From contig JAFKGQ010000007.1 of NCBI GenBank assembly GCA_017307755.1, positions 248,001-312,000 on the forward strand: a stretch of 64,000 bases of DNA, given 5' to 3'. Below, in pieces: positions 42,795 to 52,600 of the stretch. This stretch comes from Chitinophagaceae bacterium (lineage in GTDB: Bacteria > Bacteroidota > Bacteroidia > Chitinophagales > Chitinophagaceae). The notes beneath the pieces were generated by a model that saw only the letters and a program-made list of their open reading frames with translations, made no database searches and was not told where the DNA came from. Each line of letters starts with the position of its first letter. The stretch's first letter is position 1. The position numbers and the translations under genes are program-made.

Positions 42795-43501
42795 ACAAAA
42801 TGCGATGTATCATTGTGGATGACGAGCCCGTGGCCCGAAAGATCCTGGAAGAGTTCATCCGGCAGACAGGGTTCCTCGAATGCGTCGGACAATTTGAGAA
42901 TACCATAAAAACCGGGGATTTTCTAAAGGACAATACTGCGGATATTATGTTCCTCGATATCGAAATGCCCAGATCCAACGGGCTTCAGTATCTAAAGAAA
43001 GCCGTCGCGGGGCCGCTGGTGATCCTAACAACGGCATATCCGGAATATGCGCTGGAAGGGTATGAACTGGATATCATCGATTATCTCCTAAAACCCATCG
43101 CCTTTAAAAGATTTTTAAAAGCTGTTGAAAAGGCCAGGGAATATGCCCGGTTAAAGGCAGCAAATGCCCCATCATCCCCCGCATATTTGTTCGTACGCAG
43201 CGAAAAAAGGATCGAAAAGGTGGAGCTGCAGGATATCCTATACATCGAAAGCGCGGGTAATTATGTTTTTATATACACCGGAACTAAAAAGATCATGGCT
43301 TATCTGACATTAAAAGGTATAGAATCCCAATTGCCCCCGGCGGATTTTGTAAAAGTCCATCAATCTTTTCTGGTTTGTTTTTCAAAAATAGACGCAATAG
43401 AAGGGAATACTATAAAAATGAAAGGGAAAACGGTTCCGATAAGCCGGAATTACAGAGATGCGGTAATGGAATTGGTTTCACAGCGCTTGTTAAAAAGATA
43501 G
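42791..43501 (+). CDS. LytTR family response regulator
   Basis: This 236-residue regulator has a receiver domain with the DDE pocket (10-12) and phospho-acceptor Asp56 (IMFLDIEMPRSNG), plus the conserved Lys in IDYLLKPI. The LytTR DNA-binding domain (about 130-235) carries the usual FVKVHQSFLVCFSKIDAIEGNTI segment. It works with the kinase directly upstream and converges on the DUF2461 gene. Confidence 0.94.
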   Translation: MNKMRCIIVDDEPVARKILEEFIRQTGFLECVGQFENTIKTGDFLKDNTADIMFLDIEMPRSNGLQYLKKAVAGPLVILTTAYPEYALEGYELDIIDYLLKPIAFKRFLKAVEKAREYARLKAANAPSSPAYLFVRSEKRIEKVELQDILYIESAGNYVFIYTGTKKIMAYLTLKGIESQLPPADFVKVHQSFLVCFSKIDAIEGNTIKMKGKTVPISRNYRDAVMELVSQRLLKR

Positions 43502-43505
43502 CGCT

Positions 43506-44192
43506 TTACATCCCATTGGCATCCGTCACCAATACTTCGCTCATATAGTCGAAAAAAGGGCGCATGGCTTTAAAAGTAAGACTTGCTTCTTTTAAAAAGT
43601 CCTTGCTCAAAACCTCCTTATCCGAAAACCGTCTTATAAGCAGGAACTGTTTATGACGCAATAGGTCGATGGCCTCATGCCCCGCCTCGTACCCCTGGGG
43701 CGCTTTTTTTAATTGTTCGCCCTGCAACGTTCCAAACATAGACGCAAACGACTTGCTTTTCAATATCTTCCTGAGAGGAGCAGCGTCAAAAGCAATATCG
43801 TCCCTGATCCTCTTGAGATCTGCCGGCACAGGCCCCCAAAAACCTCCGGCAATAAAGCTGTTGCCCTCCTCTATCTGGAAATAGTACCCTCCTCTGCGAT
43901 ATTTGGTTGCCCGTTTAAAACTCCCGCTCCAATAGGTTTTGTACGGTGTCTTATCGTTGGAAAACCGGGTATCCCTGTAGATCCGGAAAAGGCTCTTTTT
44001 CCCCGAAGGGGTTTCTATCATATCATGGATGTTGAGATTCTTCAGCAGCTCGCCGGCAAAACTTTCCATGGACAACAATTCCTTTTGATATTCAGCTTTA
44101 TGGGCGTTGAACCACTCCCGGTGATTATTTTTCTTTAGTTTGCTCAAAAAGTCAAAGTTGGATGACTGGATGCGCATTTCACCTTTTTGCAT
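43506..44192 (-). CDS. DUF2461 family protein
   Basis: This 228-residue protein matches DUF2461 (TIGR02453) with FDFLSKLKKNNHREWFNAHKAEYQKEL, FRIYRDTRFSNDKTPYKTYWSGSF and YYFQIEEGNSFIAGGFWGP. The family is widespread but functionally unassigned; its conserved charged residues suggest an enzyme. An ATG at 44177 is an alternative start. It is divergent from the NfeD gene across 90 bp. Confidence 0.9.
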   Translation of the reverse strand: MQKGEMRIQSSNFDFLSKLKKNNHREWFNAHKAEYQKELLSMESFAGELLKNLNIHDMIETPSGKKSLFRIYRDTRFSNDKTPYKTYWSGSFKRATKYRRGGYYFQIEEGNSFIAGGFWGPVPADLKRIRDDIAFDAAPLRKILKSKSFASMFGTLQGEQLKKAPQGYEAGHEAIDLLRHKQFLLIRRFSDKEVLSKDFLKEASLTFKAMRPFFDYMSEVLVTDANGM

Positions 44193-44282
44193 AGTCTCGC
44201 AATTTAGAATATCTTTCCAAATATTCAGTAACTTACATAAGGATCCGTCCGGATCATCTTCCCGGACCCCAGGAGGTATTAA

Positions 44283-45563
44283 ATGAAACGCAGGATCGCA
44301 TTCTCCTCCCTATGTTTTTTCCTGCCGCTGCTGCTGGTAGCACAGACCGTAGTTTCCATAAAGATCAATGGCACCATCAACCCTGTAATATCGGATTATA
44401 TCCATCGCGGTATTGAAAAAGCGCGTAACGAGCAGGCCGAATGTCTGTTGATTGAATTGAATACACCGGGCGGGCTGTTGAAGTCCTCCCGCATTATTGT
44501 GGGCGATCTGCTGGAAAGCCCCATACCCGTGATCGTCTTTGTGTCTCCCGCAGGGGCGCAGGCCGGTTCGGCGGGCGTCTTTATCACGCTTTCTGCTCAT
44601 ATAGCCGCGATGGCTCCCGGGACCAACCTGGGCGCTGCTCATCCCGTAGGAATCCAGCAGCAGCCGGATTCTATTATGAACGGGAAAATAACCAATGATG
44701 CGGCGGCCTTTATACGGTCGATCGCTGAAAAGCGGCGCCGGAATATACAATGGGCTGAAACAGCCGTCCGCAACAGCGTCTCTGTTTCCGAGAACGAAGC
44801 GCTGGCAAATAAGATCATCGATCTTATAGCCGGCAATACGACAGATCTGTTGGAAAAGATAAATGGCAGATCTATTGAATTGACCAGCGGTTCCAGGATA
44901 CTGCATACCAGGGGAGCACATATCAATTTTCTGGAAATGGGTTTTGTGGAAAAGATATTGAATTTTCTGTGTGATCCGACAGTCGCCTATATCCTGATGA
45001 TGCTGGGTATGTATGGTCTTCTGTTTGAACTATATAACCCTGGTTCGATCTTCCCGGGGATCGTAGGTGTTATCTCTTTGGTCCTTGCCTTTTATTCATT
45101 TCATATGCTGCCGGTGAATTATGCCGGTCTTTCATTGATCATTTTTGGCGTGGTCCTTTTCCTGCTTGAGATAAAAATAGTAAGCCATGGATTGCTGGCC
45201 ATCGGTGGCGCCATTTCGTTGATGATAGGTTCGTTAATGCTGATCCGCACTAGCTCCACGCTTGAATTCGCGCATATATCCCGGACGGCTATTTTTACCT
45301 CTGTCGGCCTAACCATACTTTTTTTCCTGGGTATCATCGGCATGGGGTTAAGGGCCCAACGGCTCAGACCCGTTACGGGCGTCGAAGGGATCATCGGCGA
45401 GAAAGGCATATCGCTTGAGCCTCTTAGTCCGACAGGCACCGTACAGGTACACGGTGAGATCTGGAAGGCCATAGCGGTGGAAAATAACATCAGCAAGGGC
45501 GACAAAATAGAGGTAGTAGGACTGGACAATCTGACATTACGCGTCAAATCAATCACCAGTTAA
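44283..45563 (+). CDS. NfeD family membrane serine protease-like protein
   Basis: The 426-residue protein has a signal peptide (about 1-21) and a ClpP-like protease domain (about 25-220). The catalytic Ser is in SPAGAQAGSAGVFI, with LLIELNTPGGLLKSSRIIVGDLLE before it and MAPGTNLGAAHPVGI after. Four membrane helices follow (about 230-350), then a C-terminal soluble OB-like domain (about 370-426; GEKGISLEPLSPTGTVQVHGEIWKA). It cleaves stomatin in archaea, and here a stomatin gene follows 9 nt later. A strong ribosome-binding site, AGGAGGT (44271-44277), is rare in this phylum and supports the start. Confidence 0.92.
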   Translation: MKRRIAFSSLCFFLPLLLVAQTVVSIKINGTINPVISDYIHRGIEKARNEQAECLLIELNTPGGLLKSSRIIVGDLLESPIPVIVFVSPAGAQAGSAGVFITLSAHIAAMAPGTNLGAAHPVGIQQQPDSIMNGKITNDAAAFIRSIAEKRRRNIQWAETAVRNSVSVSENEALANKIIDLIAGNTTDLLEKINGRSIELTSGSRILHTRGAHINFLEMGFVEKILNFLCDPTVAYILMMLGMYGLLFELYNPGSIFPGIVGVISLVLAFYSFHMLPVNYAGLSLIIFGVVLFLLEIKIVSHGLLAIGGAISLMIGSLMLIRTSSTLEFAHISRTAIFTSVGLTILFFLGIIGMGLRAQRLRPVTGVEGIIGEKGISLEPLSPTGTVQVHGEIWKAIAVENNISKGDKIEVVGLDNLTLRVKSITS

Positions 45564-45572
45564 TATAATTTT

Positions 45573-46331
45573 ATGGAACAGGTTCCCGTCATAAGTATCG
45601 TCATCATCATTTTTGGATTGATAATCCTGGGCAAAGCTATCCGCGTATTGCGTGAATACGAAAGAGGGGTGGTTTTCCGGCTGGGGCGTTTAATGTCGGT
45701 CAGAGGGCCAGGCATCATCTTTCTTATTCCCATCATAGACAAGATGGTAAAAGTAAGCTTACGCACCGTGGTAATGGATGTGCCGCCGCAGGACGTGATC
45801 ACTCAGGACAATGTCTCTATTAAGGTCAATGCCGTCGTCTACTTTCGCGTAATACAGCCGCAAAAGTCCATTGTGGAAGTGGAAAATTATCTCACCGCCA
45901 CCTCGCAGCTTTCCCAGACCACCCTTCGTAGTGTGCTGGGACAGTCTGATCTCGACGATCTGCTCTCTCAACGTGAAAAGATCAATCAAAAATTACAACA
46001 GATCATCGATGCGCATACCGAACCCTGGGGAATAAAAGTTTCCAATGTGGAAGTAAAACAGATCGATCTGCCACAGGAAATGCAACGGGCAATGGCCAAA
46101 CAGGCGGAGGCAGAGCGCGAACGCCGCTCGAAAGTCATCGCGGCGGAAGGCGAGTTCCAGGCATCTCAACGTCTGGCCGATGCCGCAAGTATACTCAGTG
46201 AGCAACCCAGCGCCCTTACCCTGCGATACCTGCAAACACTTCGTGAGATCGCGACAGAAAAGAACTCCACTACCATCTTCCCCGTACCTATCGATCTGTT
46301 AAAGCCATTTTTGGACAGCCGCAAGGAATAA
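45573..46331 (+). CDS. Slipin (stomatin/SPFH band 7) family protein
   Basis: The 252-residue protein has an N-terminal membrane hairpin ([15 protein letters not shown]) and a full SPFH domain (about 25-200; [62 protein letters not shown]). A coiled coil (about 175-215) follows and a short C-terminal tail. It should assemble into large membrane rings and pair with NfeD. It ends 7 nt before the convergent YncE/phosphoesterase gene. Confidence 0.94.
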   Translation: MEQVPVISIVIIIFGLIILGKAIRVLREYERGVVFRLGRLMSVRGPGIIFLIPIIDKMVKVSLRTVVMDVPPQDVITQDNVSIKVNAVVYFRVIQPQKSIVEVENYLTATSQLSQTTLRSVLGQSDLDDLLSQREKINQKLQQIIDAHTEPWGIKVSNVEVKQIDLPQEMQRAMAKQAEAERERRSKVIAAEGEFQASQRLADAASILSEQPSALTLRYLQTLREIATEKNSTTIFPVPIDLLKPFLDSRKE

Positions 46332-46338
46332 AGCCGCT

Positions 46339-48783
46339 TCAATCATTATCTTTTACAACGGCGGGCTTAAAAAAAGCCGCCCTCACCGGCGCTGGTACTA
46401 CCGCGTTCTCCCCTTTCACCGCCTTCCACAGCATCGCATTCATGATCTCATCCGGCTGCGCATCCTCCCGGGAGAAATCCAGCCCCCTGGCCATCGCTGC
46501 CAGTTTCCCTCGCTGCGGGTTTACCTCATTGAGATCGATATTCTCCTGTAAAGCTCCAAAGGGAGCGGCATCGGCATCCGCCGTAAAGCTTCGCCACATC
46601 GGTGTAGCGGCGGCATCGTACTGGCTCATTGGCTCCATACCCAGGATGAGCTCCATCGTGTGCAGCATAGAGGCGGTCGTATAAGGCGTATGATCCACAA
46701 AATGACGTTTGACATATCCACCGCAGATATAGGCAGGCGAACGGTGCGCATCGACATGATCAGGACCATTCTGCGCATCATCTTCCAAAATAAATACTAC
46801 GCTTTCCTTCCAGATAGGACTCCTGGAAAGATGTTCGACAAACATTCCCACGGCCAGGTCATTATCCGCGACATGCGCAAAAGGCGTAGGCCGTCCGGGC
46901 GACGTACCTTCCGTATGATCGTTGCCAAACCTCACCGTCTGGAACTGTGGCACCGCCCCTATCGCCACCAGTGAATCGAACTCCTGCATCCACTTATAGG
47001 CCCTGGACGTATCAAAGATATGCTGATCCATATTCAGGAAATAAGGACAAAAATGCCCAGCCAGCGAAGGGATAGCCGGCTTGTCCCCCTTATTGATAAA
47101 CTCTCCATAGGTCCGGTAGCTAACCCCCGCCCTGGCAGCCTGATCCCAGATGTATGCTTTGTTGAGGGCAGTGGGAGAGGCCATATTCCCGCCTCGGTGG
47201 CCATAGCTGCTTGGCCAGATCTTTTCCATATAATCCGTGGCATAGGCCCCCATGCTCCACTGGTGACCGTCGGCGCTGACCTCACCGTCGACATAAAAAT
47301 TGTCCAGCAGCACAAACTCACGCGCAAGCGCATGTTGATTGGGGGTGATCTTCTCGCCAAACAGCACCAGGCTCGTATCTCCATTACCCTGTGGCATATC
47401 CCCCAGCACCTGATCATACGTACGGTTCTCTTTAATAATATAAAAGACATGCTTGATAGGCGAAGGTTTCCCTACCCTGGAAGGGATGGGATTATTGGTT
47501 TCGCCGCCTTCGTCGACCGCCAGCTCGGTTTCTTTTTTATACGGAGTATTCCTGTATACCGCCTGGGTGTAGATCTTTAGTTGTCCCTCCGATGGCGCAG
47601 GGATCATGCTCAACGTCCCCATCAGCAGACCGCCGCCGATGTACTGTTCTCGGACACGGGTATTACGAACAGAATCCCCCTGGTGCAGGAATACCCGCTG
47701 ACGTACATCCACCGGGTTAGGTCCGTGGGGATTGGGCAAAGAAGAAAATCCTTTTCCATTGGCGACAAACAATTTTTTGCCAATCACCCGCACACAGGTG
47801 GGATACCAGCCCGTGGGGATAAACCCCAGCGAAACGCTGGCGCCGGGCTGGCGGACATCAAATACAGCCACACAGTTGTTGTCCGCATTGGCGACATACA
47901 GCGTTTTCTCGTCGGCGCTCAGCGCAACGCCATTGGTGGTGCTGCCGGCACGGGAGTCCGGGTAGAGCGCAGCATTCAACGTCTCCAGAACCATACGCTT
48001 TCTGACGTCGATCACCGATACGCTGTTATCGCTGGCATTGGCTACAAAAAGCCACCGGCCATTACCTGAAAGACAAAGATCATTGGGATGATCCCCCACC
48101 GTCACGCTGTCGGTAAATTGGTTCGCCACCGTATTAAAGACCATGATCTTTTTATTCCCCCAGCTGCTGACATATAGTTCTTTTTTATCAGGAGAAAGTA
48201 AACAGGTATATCCTTCACTACCCAGCGGCAGCCGGTGGAGGACAGATTTGCTCCGCAGACTGATCACATAAAGACTATTGTCCTCTTTCGTAACGACATA
48301 CAACAGCTGCTGCCGGTCGTCCAGGGCAATACCCGTCGGGGATACTTTATTCGGCTGCCGGTCGCCCAGCCGGATAGTGTCCACACTGATAAGCTTATTA
48401 TTCCTGATAGCATAGTTGACGATCCAGTTATCATTGCCGCCGGAAACAAAAAGGGACTTTTCATCGTCCGTAAAGACAAGACCACCCCAGGCCGTACCAA
48501 TGACAACACTGTCCAGTTGGACCCCGGCCCTCGTGTCCATCAATTGGATAGACTGAATGCTTTGGCCGTTGTTGGTGACGGCGGCATATTTACCGCTGCG
48601 GCTGACGGCAATGTTCAGCGGCAGGTCACCCAGCGGCAGGCTCGTACCTACAGGGGTTAAACACCAGCCATTGGGTAGCTGCACACGACGCAATTCCAGC
48701 GTTGGGAGGTCTATAAGCACGGACTGGGCCCGGGCCGTAAATAACAGACCACAGGACAATATCCCTATCAGGACAGATCGCAT
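46339..48783 (-). CDS. YncE-like propeller/phosphoesterase fusion protein
   Basis: The protein has 814 residues from the ATG at 48783, with a signal peptide (about 1-19). The N-terminal half is a seven-bladed YncE-type propeller (about 25-385; repeats like LCLSGNGRWLFVANASDNSVSVIDVRKRM). The C-terminal half is an alkaline-phosphatase-fold phosphoesterase (about 435-790; HVFYIIKENRTYDQVLGDMPQG, FVLLDNFYVDGEVSADGHQWSMGAYATDY, FILEDDAQNGPDHVDAHRSPA, TTASMLHTMELILGMEPM). The substrate is unknown; acid phosphatase or phospholipase-like activity is possible for the family. It is a single gene. Confidence 0.9.
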   Translation of the reverse strand: MRSVLIGILSCGLLFTARAQSVLIDLPTLELRRVQLPNGWCLTPVGTSLPLGDLPLNIAVSRSGKYAAVTNNGQSIQSIQLMDTRAGVQLDSVVIGTAWGGLVFTDDEKSLFVSGGNDNWIVNYAIRNNKLISVDTIRLGDRQPNKVSPTGIALDDRQQLLYVVTKEDNSLYVISLRSKSVLHRLPLGSEGYTCLLSPDKKELYVSSWGNKKIMVFNTVANQFTDSVTVGDHPNDLCLSGNGRWLFVANASDNSVSVIDVRKRMVLETLNAALYPDSRAGSTTNGVALSADEKTLYVANADNNCVAVFDVRQPGASVSLGFIPTGWYPTCVRVIGKKLFVANGKGFSSLPNPHGPNPVDVRQRVFLHQGDSVRNTRVREQYIGGGLLMGTLSMIPAPSEGQLKIYTQAVYRNTPYKKETELAVDEGGETNNPIPSRVGKPSPIKHVFYIIKENRTYDQVLGDMPQGNGDTSLVLFGEKITPNQHALAREFVLLDNFYVDGEVSADGHQWSMGAYATDYMEKIWPSSYGHRGGNMASPTALNKAYIWDQAARAGVSYRTYGEFINKGDKPAIPSLAGHFCPYFLNMDQHIFDTSRAYKWMQEFDSLVAIGAVPQFQTVRFGNDHTEGTSPGRPTPFAHVADNDLAVGMFVEHLSRSPIWKESVVFILEDDAQNGPDHVDAHRSPAYICGGYVKRHFVDHTPYTTASMLHTMELILGMEPMSQYDAAATPMWRSFTADADAAPFGALQENIDLNEVNPQRGKLAAMARGLDFSREDAQPDEIMNAMLWKAVKGENAVVPAPVRAAFFKPAVVKDND

Positions 48784-48804
48784 AAAAATAAAATTGAATA
48801 AAAG

Positions 48805-48812
48805 CAAATCTA
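48805..48812 (-). promoter_or_regulatory. -7 element for the YncE/phosphoesterase gene
   Basis: On the minus strand TAGATTTG matches TAnnTTTG, 21 nt from the start codon. No good TTTG lies upstream, so the promoter call is moderate. Confidence 0.4.
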
Positions 48813-48898
48813 CCCACCAGGTGGCGGAAAACAGGATCCCTTGCATTAAGACTGTATTAAAACAATCTGGAGAATATTTGTGTATTTTTAGAAAAAAA

Positions 48899-49615
48899 AT
48901 GGTTTTACCCATCGGTGACGATAATAGAGATAGAAAAACGACGCCTGTCGTAAACTATCTTCTGATAGCGCTTAACATTTTCGTCTTTATTTATTGGCAA
49001 AACTGGGGGCATAACGACCAATTTACGTATTCCTATTCCACTGTCCCCGGCGAGATTCTGACGGGAAAGGATATTGTCACCCGTACGGGTTTAGGGGTAA
49101 CACCTATCCCGGTCTACCTCACTTTATTCACCTCCATGTTTATGCACGGAGGGTTGCTGCACCTGGGGGGAAATATGCTATTCCTATACGTTTTTGGCGA
49201 TAATGTGGAAGATGCGATGGGACATATAAAATATCTTATATTTTATTTGCTGTGTGGTTTGCTGGCAGGGTTAAGCCACGTGTTCGTCACGTTCTTTCTG
49301 GGGCAAAATCTGCTGATCCCCAGTTTAGGGGCCTCCGGCGCTATTTCCGCTGTGCTGGCTGCCTATGTGTTGTTATTCCCCGGCAAGCGTGTTCATTTAT
49401 GGATATTCCTGTTTATCGTTCCGGTGCCCGCATTTATAGCCGTGGGGGTATGGTTTGCGTTCCAGGTAATAAATGGATTGGGAATGCTGGGCAGAGCAGA
49501 TGCCGGCGGGGTCGCTTATGCCGCTCACATAGGTGGTTTTATATTCGGGCTATTATTGACCGGCATATTCGCAAAAGACTATTTATCCCGGCGAAGAACT
49601 TATAAAAGAAGATGA
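48899..49615 (+). CDS. Rhomboid family intramembrane serine protease
   Basis: The protein has 238 residues from the ATG at 48899 (MVLPIGDDNRDRKTTPVVNYLLIALNIFVF); a longer in-frame opening is discarded because it overlaps antisense the YncE gene. Rhomboid hallmarks are complete: HGGLLHLGGNMLFLYVFG, the catalytic Ser146 in GASGAISAVLA and His210 in AAHIGGFIFG. It has six membrane helices. It cleaves membrane proteins within the bilayer; the substrate is unknown. Confidence 0.94.
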   Translation: MVLPIGDDNRDRKTTPVVNYLLIALNIFVFIYWQNWGHNDQFTYSYSTVPGEILTGKDIVTRTGLGVTPIPVYLTLFTSMFMHGGLLHLGGNMLFLYVFGDNVEDAMGHIKYLIFYLLCGLLAGLSHVFVTFFLGQNLLIPSLGASGAISAVLAAYVLLFPGKRVHLWIFLFIVPVPAFIAVGVWFAFQVINGLGMLGRADAGGVAYAAHIGGFIFGLLLTGIFAKDYLSRRRTYKRR

Positions 49616-49629
49616 TCTGATACCCTACC

Positions 49630-52600
49630 CTATTCAGCAATAGTAGCGTTCCATTTATCAACCCATTTTATAGTTTCTATATCACCATTGGCGTCAAAAA
49701 CCAACGGAGCGCCCCAATATTGGTAATCATGCCCTTTTATATTGTCATTGGCAGAACCCCAAAGATCACCCATCCAGATATATTGAAGACCCGCTGATGT
49801 TTTTAGCGGCATCACAAAGGTCTGTTGTGCCGGAATGATGGGTAATGCATACATAGGATCACCATCATTGATAAATGCCGATACCCCATCGCCCGGCGCT
49901 GAAACTTTTTTGATATCATTATACAGCTCGATCTTGTTTAAATAGATCTCATTATACGGATAATCAGCCATCGGTCTTAACAACATCGACTGAGGGGGGA
50001 TATGTTCAAATTTGAGGGTTATGATATTGTAAACGGAGGTGGATTCAACACTCTTTTTCGTCGAAACTTTAACCCATTCTCCTCTTTGCTCCATAAAAAG
50101 ATCAAAATCAGCTATCCCAATATCTGCCTTACAGTTCACGGTTGCACTATCGCAACACATGTACCGGTTGCCCGTAAACTGATAAATCTTTACACTATTT
50201 AACCGGTCTGTTCCGGGAAAATTTATCTGCACCGGATAAAATGCGCTGTCTTTTTTCCTTTTAAGCGTTGAGTAGATATTGGGCGTGATCATTCCATCAA
50301 CAAGCGTACCAGCAGGCGTACCGGGATAACGGTTGATATTGTTCCTGAACCGATAGCCTTTCATCGGATTATCGGAAACATACACTCTTACACCCGAACC
50401 CTGTGTGCAAAAACAACAGGTATAATCGGTCAATAAATAGTATATGCCGTTCCTTTTAAAGATGGCGCCGGCTTCGCAACCTTCGGTCAAAAAGCCGCCG
50501 TTGTCGAAAGCAGAGTTCCGGTAGTCATTGCTTAATTTTTCAATTGAACCTTTGTGGCCGTCAATGGTATTGTAGGCAATATATGCCGTACCATCGTCAT
50601 CGACAAAAAGGTCAAAATCGCCTACCCCGTATTTTGAATTTTGAACTTTAACATCCGTATTTATGATCTTAAACGGCCCAATGGGACTATCGGAAACAGC
50701 TACTCCATATTTTCCGTCCCATAGTTGCGGGTACCAGTTATACCATAGCACATACTGTCTGGTTTTACTATTATAGATCACGTGCGGTCTGTAATATATG
50801 CCTGAGGGGGGATCTTCAAGCAGCCGCCCTTCTTTTTTCCAGGTGGTCAGATCATCAGCGCTGTAACATTGAAAATAATTGGTGCGTTGGAACCCGGAGG
50901 TGTTCCCATAAGCGGTTCCGTACCAGTAAAATTTTTCGCCGAATTTAACGACACGTCCATCATGGGCGTCGACAATTTTACCTTCTGTATCAAATCTGGG
51001 TTTTAAGTTATTGATGACAATATCTTTTTGAGAGGAGGCGGGTATTCTTATCAGTTTTACTCCATGCGCCGGTAAATACATCTGTATGGAGGTTGTAATG
51101 CCGGGTATATTCTCTTGTCTCCAGACATCCCTCGCTTTGACGATTGTCGGGTATCCCAGCGATGATGCAATCAAGTCATAGTTGATGTCTTTGTCCCCCA
51201 AATTAAATACGCCTACGGCCTTACTGCCGTCTTCCAGCTCCTTGACCCATACCTGGATATTCCCGTCGACGATTAACCGCCGGGCTTGTTTGCCTAATGG
51301 GTCCTGGTTTATGGCTATCACTTCGGGGTTGGTCAGCAGGTTTAGCGTAAAAGCATCCAGCCGGCTGACATCGCACCCGATCAACAATGGTGAGGCCAGC
51401 AAGCTCCAAAGGCTGATATGTGTGTATTGTTCATCCGGAGTAAGGCGGGTGGGGTGTAAGTTTTCGCCCCAGCCTACCTTGCCGACGATCAGCATATCAG
51501 GGTCATTCCAATGTCCGGGGCCCGCAAAGGGATAATGGGGGTATTGATTAAAACCTATATCCCTCAATGACTCCCAGGTGTCGGTGATATCCCAGGTAGT
51601 TCTCCAGCTATTCCCTACGGAAGCTCCCCACTCCCATACATCCTTAAACCCGTATTGACAAAGGCTGTACACAATATCTCTTTTTTGTTCCCGGAGATAT
51701 TTCCGCATCAATAAATACGGCGCCATAAATGCCGAGGCCGAGCTGTCCTTCCCAGCTTCAAAAACCTCGCTATAATAGCACCAGTCGTATTTCAGGTAAT
51801 CGGCGCCCCAGTCTGCAAAAGATCTTGCATCCTGCTCTTCGTGCCGGTAAGACCCCGTATAACCGGCGCAATCTCTTGGCCCGGGTGAAGAATAGATCCC
51901 GAATTTTAGTCCCATTTTGTGAATGCTATCCCCCAATGCATGCATATCGGGGAATTTCTTATTGGGAACGATCCTTCCCTCTTTATCTCTTTCTCCCTGC
52001 CAGCCGCCGTCTATATTGATATACGACCAGCCATATTGCGTAAGCCCTTTTTCCCGGAATATACGGGCGCTTTGCAATACTTTTTCCGCGTCGATGCTCA
52101 ACCCCCAGCAATTCCAGCTATTCCAGCCCATGGGAGGCGTCAAAGCGATCTCATCCCCTATTTTTATGAGCAATTCTCCACCAGCGGCGCCCCTGGCATT
52201 TTTTGCGGTTAAAATGACTTTATAATTTCCGGGTCTGGCTGCTTTGCCCGTGATAACCCCGGTGCTATTATCCAGCGTCAAACCTTCCGGCAGCCCTTCG
52301 GCCCCGAATGTCATAGGCCGTAATCCTGAGGCAGCGATGGCAAATAAGAAAGGATGGTCCGGACGCGCGCCATAGACTTTTGGCCCGTTGATCCGGGGTT
52401 GTGCCGGGGCGGGCGGGGTCAGTATATAGGATGAGATAATTTCCTTTGTCTTAAACCTGCCGGTCCTGTCATCCGTATAGGTAATATTGATCTTTATTCT
52501 TTTATTTCCGGGGATCAGGATCGTCTTCCGCCATTCGTTCAAAGGCGTGATCTTTATGTTCCCGGACATCGAATGAAGGATCTTCCCTTCGTAGGTGTCT

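Noticed and set aside
44242..44255. Palindrome GATCCG-TC-CGGATC before NfeD
   Set aside because: Only 6-bp arms, a single copy and no regulator beside it; it could occur by chance.
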